From Orychophragmus violaceus (lineage: Eukaryota; Streptophyta; Magnoliopsida; Brassicales; Brassicaceae), in NCBI GenBank assembly GCA_030180135.1, contig CM058232.1:72904016-72968015 (forward strand): a stretch of DNA of 64,000 bases, given 5' to 3'. The first letter of the stretch is position 1; each line of letters begins with the position of its first letter. A program made the translations under genes and the position numbers. Positions 55,372 to 64,000 of this stretch are shown in pieces. The notes beneath the pieces are model-generated. The model was given only the letters and a program-made list of their open reading frames with translations. It made no database searches and had not been told where the DNA came from.

Positions 55372-56015
55372 TAGTAACCTAGTTAGATTTAGGGATTCTC
55401 ACAAAGGTTTTTTGCCTGCTTGATAACTGATTGATTGTATTCACTATCTGTTTGTTCATCACCTAAGTGTGCTTAATACTGAATTCTGGACTGATCACCT
55501 AGGATTTAGATCTGAGATAATTAACAATAGCGCGAGAGTGTAAGTTATAATCTGAACCAACTTAGTGTGAGCAATTTGACTAGATACAAAGAGATTTGGT
55601 TTAGGAAAATTGTGAACCGATAGAACCTGTTCTTAATGCTTGTTTAGAACTCTAGGATCACAAAGATATTTGGATCGCTAGGTTGCTAGATATAGAAATA
55701 ATCTCAGCGAGAGTTGGATTATTTAGCATTGTGTTTCTAGTTCTTGAACCTGTGTTTAATCTGAATCCGGTTAGTTAAGTATCTTGCATAGAATAATTCC
55801 CGAGAACTTCATAAGTCTGACGCCTTTCTTCTTATTGAAAACACCCTTCTAGTTTATTGCATTTGTTTACTGCTTTCTCTGGAATTGATTTAGCTTAACT
55901 TGAATACATTTAATCTATCGTGTGACCGTGAGTCCTTGTGGATTCGATACCCTGAAATACTACAATAGCATATATGTGCACTTGCAGTAGAATATGGATA
56001 ATTCTTGACCTATCA
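55372..56015 (+). repeat. Athila 2 3' LTR, second part
   Basis: Resumes with TAGTAACCTAGTTAG exactly where 45033 stopped when compared with the 5' LTR. Ends TCTTGACCTATCA, then CATAT. Confidence 0.95.
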
Positions 56016-56020
56016 CATAT

Positions 56021-57774
56021 CTCTCTAGAGAAGGGTATTTCTTCAGAGCATCAACTATTGAGATCTTAACAAGCTGTTTATCCATTACTTTCATGCATTT
56101 AGCTTCATCTAGCTCCTTTTTGGACCTCTTAGGAGCCTTAGGATAGGGCAAAGAAGGTTTATAGACTTGCTCAGGGACTGTTGCAGGTTTCTGGATCCGT
56201 CTGCGCTCAGTGTCGATCGATTCAACAAGAGTGTCGATCGATGCTTGGCACTCAAAATCATATTCAGCATTCATATCGGGTATGTGTCGATCGACACTTG
56301 GAGTGTGTTGATCGATGATAGGCGCAGACAAAGAAAATTCGTCGAGAAAAGATGCAATGATGCTTTCTCCCTCACGTATCAGATCGACTTCATCTCCTAC
56401 AATCACAGCGTTGACGAATTGCTTCTGCTCAGTTCTTCCAGCTCCATTTTGCCTTTGCGCTGCCCCAACAGTCTGTTGAACCTAAACATCTAGCTTCTTC
56501 ACATGAGTGCTCAGAGATTCAATCTTCCCGTTCAAATCCAGGTACATAGCATCCATCTTTCCATTGAAGTCCACTGTACTCTTCTGCTGACCTTCCAACA
56601 GCTGCTCCAACAAACCCATCATCTTATCAGATTGCTCATTTTGTGGAGGAGGAGTCTGATATGAAGAAGAACCATAATCTCTGGAGAATGAGGTGTTCTG
56701 CTGAAAGGGTCTCTGAAATGCAGACTTTGGTGTGAAACTAGAAGTCTGTCCTGCTGATTTTCATATCTCTGACCTTGATAACCTGTTCACGCTATGTAAT
56801 TGACATCCTCAGCTTCATTAACATCTGCACCAAAGTGGACTTGCTTCTTCCCAAGTAAGATGCTTTGAATAAAATCAATCTTGTTCTTCATCTCTGCCAT
56901 ATGTGAGCTGTCCACTTTTCCACCAGATTTCTTCCTCTCCAGATCAGCTCCTTAGCTTGCTTTGGAGATTTGGTATTGATGTCCCCATTGCTAGCAGCAT
57001 CCAAAGCCATCTGATACCACAAATCAACTCCTCTGAAGAATATGGCCATCAGCTGAACTTCAGAGAAACCATGATGAGGGCAATCTCTCTGGTACATCTT
57101 AAACCTCACCCAAGCTGCTTTCAAGGCCTCTGTAGGTCCCTTCTTGAATTGTAGAAGATCCTCTCTCAGCTGATCAGATCTAGCATCATCATAAAAGTGC
57201 CTCAGAAACTTCCTCTTTCTGCATCCCAAGTAGTCAGAGTCCCAGGTGGAATCTGCTTCAGCCAAGTTGCAGCTTCTCCTCCAAGAGAGTGAGGAAAAAG
57301 CTTGTAGTGCAGGAAGTCGTAGCTCACTCCATTAGGCTTCATTCCAGTAACCAAAGACTCAAAATTCTCTATGTGATCCATATGATGCTCATGTGGGTGT
57401 CCATGAAAGAGGTGCTATCCCACAAGCGTATAGTAAGAAGTCTTCAGCTCATATTCATTCCGTGCAAACGGAGGAGGTACAATCGCAGACCTGTTAGCAT
57501 AGAATACATCAGGCCTGTTGTAATCATCATGTGTCCTCCTAGCTGGAGAGTTAGGAGGTGGATCAGGTGCACTAGGTGGTACTTCAACTTGTGGATTCCC
57601 TCCATCAGCGCCTCCACCATCACCATTATCCTCTGGCTGCTGAATAATCTCCTGAACAATCATGTTCCCATTAGCATCAAGTCTCTGTCTACACTCATTA
57701 CAGACATGGTTCTCCATATCCCTCAGAACACCATGCTCATCCCGAATCAGTATCACAACATTGGGATTCTCCAT
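56021..57774 (-). pseudogene. Athila 1 Gag
   Basis: The minus strand starts MENPNVVILIRDEHGVLRDM at 57774. Capsid blocks are DYNRPDVFYANRSAIVPPPF, then (after a TAG at 57415) MDHIENFESLVTGMK, FLHYKLFPHSLGGEAATWLK and HFYDDARSDQLREDLL, and MYQRDCPHHGFSEVQ. After frame changes near 57250 and 56900 it continues through a linker with palindrome pairs at 56209-56245 and 56282-56318, then KYPSLERY at the Athila 2 junction. The capsid is recognisable, so this family did once encode a full Gag. Stops and shifts make this copy nonfunctional. Confidence 0.85.
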
Positions 57775-58107
57775 CTTTGGTTGTTTCTATTCTTTCATGT
57801 TCTTTCTCTCTAGCCTTGCAAGCTCCTCAAGTCCTAGATTTACGAGCTCCTTTTTCCGGATTACTCCTTAGTGCGCGATCAGGCATAAACTGTCTCGATC
57901 ACGCAAGTGTGTCAACTGACGCTAGTAGTGCGTCGATCGATGCTGATCGCAATTGTGTCGATCGATTTCAAGTGGGTGTCGATCGACACAGAGCGATTCT
58001 TGTCGAACCTAAAATGCAGAAATAGAGAAAATAGAAAATAAATTAGAAAAATAAAAACAAAAAGCCTAGTCTAAATTCTAAACTAAAATCTATCGAAGAC
58101 TCAAAAG
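57775..58107 (-). other. Athila 1 leader
   Basis: Noncoding leader between primer site and gag. It contains two adjacent palindrome pairs, 57906-57945 and 57953-57990. Confidence 0.7.
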
Positions 58108-58133
58108 AGTCCCCGACAACGGCGCCAAAAACT
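58108..58133 (-). promoter_or_regulatory. Athila 1 primer-binding site (tRNA-Asp type)
   Basis: TCCCCGACAACGGCGCCAAA in window orientation, with one base different from the other Athila copies (GACAACGG versus GGCAACGG). Confidence 0.92.
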
Positions 58134-59243
58134 TGATATGCTCGAGTTTTAATCCCTAGAGCTACACTGCAAGTGCACAGACGTGACTAGTAGTATATAG
58201 GGGTCGAATACACAGAGACTCAAGTAGTAAACAAAACAACTAATTAAATTCAACGATTGTAAGGAAGCAATCAAAGCGTCAGGTCAAGGGAGTTCTCAGG
58301 AAATCAAGAATACAAGCTAATCAATCAATCTAGATCAAATTAAGAACTGTTCTAGAACTAGAATCACATATGTATAAGAAGCTAACTTTCGTTGCGAGTA
58401 TTATCTATGTCTAGAAACCTAGCAAAACAACTTTCGTTGCGAGTTCTAGAGATCCTAAACATGCATTAATCTCAAGTTCGTTCGTTCAGAATTTCCCTAA
58501 GCCAAATTTCTTTGCGAATAGTTCAATTGCTCATCTAGGTTCTTTCTAGTTAATTAACCAGTTGTCGTTGCGGAAATCAACCTAACAACAATAATCTAAG
58601 TGGCGAATTCAGATTAAGCATTAAGATTAACCCTAGATGAAGAACTAGAAGGTAAGGATCCCTACAGATTGATTAATTTATATTTTCATGAAATCCCTAA
58701 TGAGAATCCCTAAACCTAACATGTAAACTACCCAGACATGGCAGATGAAACATAAGACATGAAGAATAGAAAACCAAATATCATAAAAGAAGTAAAGAAA
58801 CAGGGGTTTGAAATCTCTTCTCTCTCGAGTACAAGACAACCCCAAAATCTTTCTATCTCTGATAATAAAGCGTAGCCTAAACAATGGCTTAAAAACCCTA
58901 ATATAATAACTAAACATGTTTTGGGCTTCTTTGTAATTATGAGAAATTTCTGGGCCAAGTTGCAATTTACATAAATCTTCATTAACTCGGCGAGAAACTC
59001 TGATCACAATATTTGTCGATCGACGCCTAGGTTGTGTCGATCGATGTTGAGCTCTGTTCTCGCCGCTGATTTTTTCTTCTCGCACAAATGCTCCATATAG
59101 CTCCAGAATGCGCCATAATGTCCAAATATGCTCCAAACGTACCTAGACCTGTAAAACACATGATAGGACTCCAAAACACACTAAAAGACTCGATAACAAA
59201 AACATATACCATGGTCAAAAGCCCTAAAAACCCTGATATATCA
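58134..59243 (-). repeat. Athila 1 5' LTR (1110 bp)
   Basis: Begins TGATATGCTCGAG and ends CCTGATATATCA in window orientation. About 60 bp shorter than its partner because of a deletion near 58221. A palindrome pair lies at 59010-59046. Confidence 0.95.
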
Positions 59244-59248
59244 ACCAT

Positions 59249-61708
59249 ACAGCCCACACCCGAAGAGCACTCTGAATCTGCGTCATTTGCAAAGGCTGAG
59301 AGAAAAATGCGGGATTCCGTAGGAGGTCGAATTGGTCATTCCGACCGAGGCGGAGTCTCCAGAGAAGGTTCAGGAAGGTACTTATGTGCTTCCTACGCAT
59401 ATTTCGATAAGTTTGGGCTCTTTTTCCCGACCCCCCGCCTTATCTCATGAGAGTCTGCCAAGTCAAGGATAACGTCCTGGCTCCGAGGACATATTATCTC
59501 TCTCCCCGCTTGGGAATATTTTAGAGGAGACTCTCGGGGGAGATGTCTGGAGAGAGCGTTATTCTTTCTTTAAAGTGAATAGACACTCTGTCGAGGAGTT
59601 CGACTTCTTCGTTATTCCGACGAAGTGGGCATTTTGCGTCGGTTAGATTTATGGCTTCTTTAGTTCGATAGAGAAATTTTCTCTTCTTCTCTTTTGTTTT
59701 TTGAACTTTAACTGACCCATTTTTTTGTTTCACAGAAAATCCTGATTCAGTTCCTCTGAATCCGATCACAAAGGAATTGATAGCTCGTTTGAAGAGAGGT
59801 GACATCGATTGGAACCATTTTTCCTCGGAGCTTATACGAGAGCTGCTCTAGGATCTGAGCCCCGATGACCTCCTAAATTCAGCCACAACTCCTCAAGAAG
59901 CGCAGCTTCCGCCAGCTCCTTTCCATTTGTCTCCTTTCCGAATAATACCTCATCCTCACCGTCTTGCAGAGTGAACCGGAACGAGTAAGTCGGACTGGTC
60001 ACATTTGAAAACTTTTTTTTAACATTGACTCATAGGAGTCGTTTAACTAGTATTTTCTGCTTGTCCGCATGGCAAACCATTCGTGACAGTAATTCGATTG
60101 CCATCATTCCTCCTCGTGAAAATATGTCTCGCATAGGAAGCACTCGCCGCAGCGGGAAGGACCTAGTGGACTTGGCGATGAAGATGAAGACATGCGAACT
60201 GGGTGATGCCATACTGGTTGCCCTTGGCCAGGCTCCACCGCTGCCAACTCCTAGATCGGAGGAAGTAATTCAAGAGACCGAGGTCCCACCTTCCGCACCA
60301 GCTGATCAAGAGGTTGCACCGGCTCAGTCCAAGCAGTTGGTTCAGCTTAGCTCTCATTTGGACGGTTCTAGGGGTTAGAACGGACAAAATCGGTGTGGGT
60401 CCACACCTCCTACTACCAAGCCTCAGCAGACGGACGCGGAGGTGAGCTCGCGGAGGGCGAGCCAAGAAGTGGAGGCGAGGCCAACTTCTTTGGGGTCTGT
60501 TGAGACCTTTAACTGGCGCGTTACACTTCAGAAGGAGTGCCCCATTGCGGACGATTCGGAGGGGGTGGCTTACCTGCTCCGGCTCTTTAAGCCCGCAAGT
60601 GCTAAGCTCCTGGCTATCGGTGACATGGCGCTCGGGGAGGCCTACACCGAGATGATGGCAGCACATAGGAAGGTAGGAATTCATTCTTTTTTTGTTTGTT
60701 TGTTTAAGGCACATCATTTTTACACATGACTCAAGATGTTCTGTTTGATTTATGCACGCGCTGGACACCATGAACTGGCTCGCAGCCAAGGTTGAGCGTG
60801 AGCTGAAAGACGTTCCTCAAGCCAGCGAGTTCGAGGCTGCTAAGAATGCTGTCACTAATCTTAACGCCGGACTCCAAGTTTCCAAAGCCCAAGAGGAGGC
60901 GCTGAAGAGGAAACTGGCTGAGTACATCGACCAGGAGGCCCGACTGATGCATCTGGAGAATCAGGAGGAGGATATGAAGCATAAGCTCGATGTAGTGGCC
61001 AACCGGACCTTCGCGTCTGAAGAGTCAAGCCAGAAAGAAATCGAGAAAGCCGCTCAGGATCGAGCTGAGAAGGAGGAGGTCCTCGCTGATAAGGAGCATG
61101 ACGTCAAGGTCGCGGCTTACACTGCCAAAAAGTAGCTCAATGAGGCGTACCTTGGTATCCTTAAGGATATCAAGGTGAAGTGCGATCGAAGAAAGGCCGA
61201 GACCAGCGCGGAGATCCGCCTTCAAATAGCCCTCGCAAATATCGAGCTCTTAGCCGAGTACGCGGCTGGCGAGCTTGAGCTCACCCAGGAGGTGCTTAAG
61301 TTGGCCGAGAAGAAACGGGTCGCGATCGAGGAGATGAATGCTGCGGTCGTCTCAGACTTCAGCATTAGTAAGCTGAACTTGCCCGCGATGTCCGAGGATT
61401 CCATAATCTTTGTGAACTCTCCAGATCAAGCCACTACTCAGTTCGACCAATATGGGTCACGGACGTGGGAGCTGATGAGAAAATCGGCGACTGATCTAAT
61501 GCCTTTAAATTTTTTTAAATATTTTGGTGTTGCCCGAAGGGCTTTTAAATTATCTTTCAGATTTGTGTTGCCCGAAAGGGATTTTATTCTTTTGGTGTTG
61601 CCCAAAATGGCTTTGTGTAATCGTGAGGGCCGTAGGTCCTCTTTTATTTACTCAATCGAACTTCTTTTCGAGATTTTCATATGCCTTAGTCATTTGGACG
61701 TGATTTAA
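59249..61708 (+). pseudogene. Tat antisense extra ORF, coiled-coil type, degenerate
   Basis: Continuation of the frame that starts at 28903. Pieces are KAERKMRDSVGGRIGHSD (about 59300), ALFFFKVNRHSVEEFDFF-like words (about 59560-59620), a linker MKMKTCELGDAILVALG with PPSAPADQEV (60180-60330), RVTLQKECPIADDSEGVAY (60515-60570), then a long coiled coil (60752-61400: MNWLAAKVERELKDVPQ, AQEEALKRKLAEYID, AEKEEVLADKEHDV) and an acidic tail. A GT-AG gap at about 60673-60748 looks like an intron. The frame has stops at 60376, 61134 and others. It runs opposite to, and converges with, pol at 62.2 kb. Plant Tat elements are known to carry extra ORFs, some antisense, between pol and the 3' LTR. The role of this protein is unknown. 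Confidence 0.6.
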
Positions 61709-62169
61709 GCATAAAGCTTTTTAGAAACGATGTCGATCTGCCTTTGTAATTTTCATGCCTTAGTTACTTTTGTTATAACTTTAGGGAGATCGTACTTCGG
61801 GGCTTAGCTCGATCAAACTGTTTTGGACGGATCGAGTAAACATTGTAATTCTAAAACGAACCTGATCGGTCTGAAAGAATCAGACTAATTTGATTTTCCT
61901 TAGAAATTAAAAGATTTTGCTAAGTACGACACCAAATAGGCCGAGTTCGAATGGATTGAGTCAAGACTTGTTATGTCTTAAGGAATTTTAAGTAAGATTT
62001 TTGATAGTTTACTACAGGAGTTCGTTTGTGCAAGATTTTGCTTCCGAAGAGCTCGACTTTGTTTTAGGGGGGGGGCGGATGCGGTCGAAGTCGAGTTGCC
62101 TACGTACGCTCTTGAGGGATCAAGCCATTTAGTAGTTTGATTTTAATCGGAGCATTTTCAATAATAATA
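61709..62169. other. Gap between the Tat antisense ORF and pol
   Basis: No gene seen. It starts just after three imperfect copies of a GGTGTTGCCCGAA word (61522, 61567 and 61597) that mark the 3' end of the antisense ORF. Confidence 0.5.
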
Positions 62170-64000
62170 CTTTTTGCGGTTTATGATATTCCAAGGTCGT
62201 AGTTCGGGCTTTTGGGTTTCTACCGACACGAGCCGGTAGACCCCGTCTCGAACGATGTCGGTGACCTGGTAGGGACCTTCCCATTTCCCCCTAACCTTCC
62301 AGCGTGTTCTTCCTTTTGTTGGTCAAACACTTTCTGCAAGACGAGTTCGCCCAGTTGAAACCTTCAGGTTTTAATATAATATTTGTAGTATCGTGCTGTA
62401 GCTTGTTGGTAGTTCTGGATCCGGGCAAGTTCAAGGTTCCTTTGTTCGTCGACGAGATCGGGCTCGTATGTTATCATTTGATTGTTCAAATCCTCATGTT
62501 GTGCATGGACACGAGAATCTCAGAGGGAACTATGGCCTCGATGCCGTAAGCTAAAGAGAAAGAAATTTCCCCTGTGGATTTGCGAGGGGTAGTCCGATAG
62601 CCCAAAGTACAACAGGGAGTTCGTCGCTCAAGCTGGATTTGCATTCGTCGAGCCTTTTCTTGAGGTTTTTCATGATCGACTTGTATGCTGCCTCTGCTAA
62701 TCCGTCTCCCTGAGGATAACAAGGTGTCGAGTAGGTCAGGTTGATGTTCCAAGTTCTACAAAACATTTGGAATGTGTTCGATATGAACTGGGATTAATTA
62801 TCGGTGACGATCTCATGGGGTAGCCCGAGGCGACAGATGATATTCCGCCAGACGAACTCCTTTATGTGGACACTTTTTATTTTTTTGATAGGACTCGGCT
62901 TCGATCCACTTAGAGAAGTAGTCTGTCGTGACCACTAAGTGCATCGCTTTCTTTTTGACCGATATGAATAAAGGCCCACGATATCCATTCCCCATCGCAT
63001 AAAGGTGTATGGCGACGAGATTTAAGAGAGTTTATCCGATGGTCGGTGGATGATCGGGGCATGCTTTTGGCACTGGTCAAAATTTCGTAGAGAAGGCCTC
63101 GCATTCAGCTGCCATGGTCGGCCAAAAGAAGCCTTGCCGCTTGATCCATATGACAAGAGCTCGTCCTTTGGAATGACTTCCGTAGGATCCCTCGTGAGCC
63201 TGTGTGATCACGGTTCGAATCTGTTTGCCACTGAGGCATTTGAGATACAGCCCAAAGAGGTTTCGTTAGAAGAGCTCTCCTTCTGTCACGAAATATCTTG
63301 CACTTTGTGCTTTGAGTTTTTGGGATGCCCATTTATCGTTGGGTACCTCGCCATTCGTGATGTACCGGATTATCGGAGTTCTACAATCCTTTCCGTAGTT
63401 TGGCTCGGGTCCCATACTTGTGGAGGCAGTTTTGATGGGGCCGTCAGGTGCATTAACTACGCAGATGGCCCTTATTGGGTCGATGTCATCGTCAATTTTA
63501 ACGATATCGAGGATGATCCCTTTATCGGATGCCTTTTTTTGACCTCGTTTCCTCGGATAGGGTTATCTTCTTTTAAGGATAAGGCTTTTAGTGTGATGTT
63601 GATGTTTGGATTTTAGATTCCTTCAATTGGTATGACTCTTTTACGGTTGGGATCGGATGTCAAGGCCAATGCAGCAAGGGGATCAGCAACGGTGTTCTTG
63701 CCTCGCGGTATTCGGGTTAGATCGAAGAAATCAATCTGATTCAGCAAGGCTGTTAACCACGTGTAAGTATGCTTCCATTCGTTCTTCTTTGGCTTCGTAG
63801 TCGCCGTGGAACTAGATTGTGACCAGTTGAGAATCACTAAAAGCATCTACCTCTCATGCTCCTATCGCCATGGGGAGCCTGAGTCCAGCTATATGCCCTT
63901 CATATTCCGCCTCGTAGTTTGATGCGGTGCAACCCAGCCTGAAGGATTGTTCTAGCACTTCTGCAATAGGGGATACTAATTTTACACTGACTCCGGATCC
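62170..64000 (-). pseudogene. Tat-type gypsy pol: RNase H and integrase
   Basis: Minus strand. Beginning at the window edge is RNase H (GSGVSVKLVSPIAEVLEQSF, SNYEAEYEGHIAGLRL, FSDSQLV), broken by TGA and TAG codons near 63845-63820. Then come the zinc-finger-like integrase N-terminus (QAHEGSYGSHSKGRAL, QCQKHAPIIH), the core RWGMDIVGPLF and VTTDYFSKWIEAES, and the last catalytic Glu in a YPQGDGLAEAAYKSIM block. The C-terminus reads GKWEGPYQVTDI and PELRPWNIINRKK near 62180. Stops and shifts are frequent. Reverse transcriptase, protease and gag lie outside the window to the right. The family assignment to the Tat lineage rests on the integrase and the antisense ORF. Confidence 0.85.

Larger units (their letters stand above)
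32333..56015 (+). mobile_element. Athila 2: gag-protease-only Athila-like element, split by copia B and Athila 3
   Basis: A plus-strand element flanked by CATAT (32328-32332 and 56016-56020). The 5' LTR is 32333-33508. The 3' LTR is 44504-45033 plus 55372-56015, interrupted by Athila 3. It has an Athila primer site, one long gag-protease frame and a noncoding 3' region ending in AAGTGTGGGGGAGT. Without inserts it is about 6.6 kb. The LTRs total 1176 and 1174 bp. Confidence 0.96.
28950..59243 (-). mobile_element. Athila 1: gag-protease-only Athila-like element (host of the nest)
   Basis: A minus-strand element with LTRs 58134-59243 (5') and 28950-30117 (3'), flanked by ACCAT at 28945-28949 and 59244-59248. 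It has an Athila primer site and a GTGTGGGGGAGT polypurine tract. Without Athila 2 and the nested inserts it is about 6.6 kb: two LTRs, a gag-protease region and a 1.3-kb noncoding 3' region. No reverse transcriptase or integrase is present. It lies inside the antisense ORF of the Tat element. Confidence 0.95.

Overview
The window is plant nuclear heterochromatin, most likely from a Brassicaceae species. A short gene-bearing left edge (about 1.4-4.2 kb) is followed by almost 60 kb of nested retrotransposons. The clade call rests on an LRR receptor-like kinase that, from memory, closely resembles Arabidopsis At1g66830. It sits convergent to a small glycine-rich gene, as I recall for At1g66820/At1g66830. 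The Athila-type tRNA-Asp primer sites (TGGCGCCGTTGCCGGGGA) also fit.

Layout. 1-547: LINE endonuclease relic. 1440-1781: glycine-rich protein gene. 2015-4187: two-exon LRR receptor pseudokinase. 4961-6480: Tat-type gypsy debris. 6535-9560: a CACTA-like terminus followed by exon fragments of three unrelated host genes (ALA dehydratase, a PTI1-like kinase and probably PABN), split by a GT/GA/GT microsatellite. 9600-27034: a long gypsy LTR-like sequence. It is split by copia A (11108-26027, target-site duplication TACGG), which is itself split by copia C (14239-21736, duplication CTGCG).

From 27035 to 64000 lies a Tat-type gypsy element on the minus strand, with LTRs near 27-28 kb and pol at 62.2-64 kb. 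Its extra antisense ORF is interrupted at 28949 by Athila 1 (28950-59243, ACCAT). Athila 1 is split by Athila 2 (32333-56015, CATAT). Athila 2 carries copia B in its body (36432-43140, CTCAC/ATCAC). Its 3' LTR carries a tandem element, Athila 3 (LTR-internal-LTR-internal-LTR, 45034-55366, GTGAG). When each insert is removed in turn, the interrupted reading frames and LTRs rejoin at the duplications, so this order is directly visible in the sequence.

Function. Only the glycine-rich gene and the receptor kinase look like functional host genes. The three copia copies share one TNT1-like layout at different stages of decay. None of the Athila copies encodes reverse transcriptase or integrase: they carry only gag and protease, and Athila 3 also lacks the capsid part of gag. 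All of them must have depended on enzymes from other elements.

The most unusual signal is a paired short palindrome, two copies of GTGTCGNYCGACAC with core centres 21-22 bp apart. More than 40 pairs occur in LTRs, leaders and coding regions of both copia and Athila elements. I see none in the Tat element, the gene fragments or the host genes. Comparing copia B with copia A shows two places where such units were gained inside pol.
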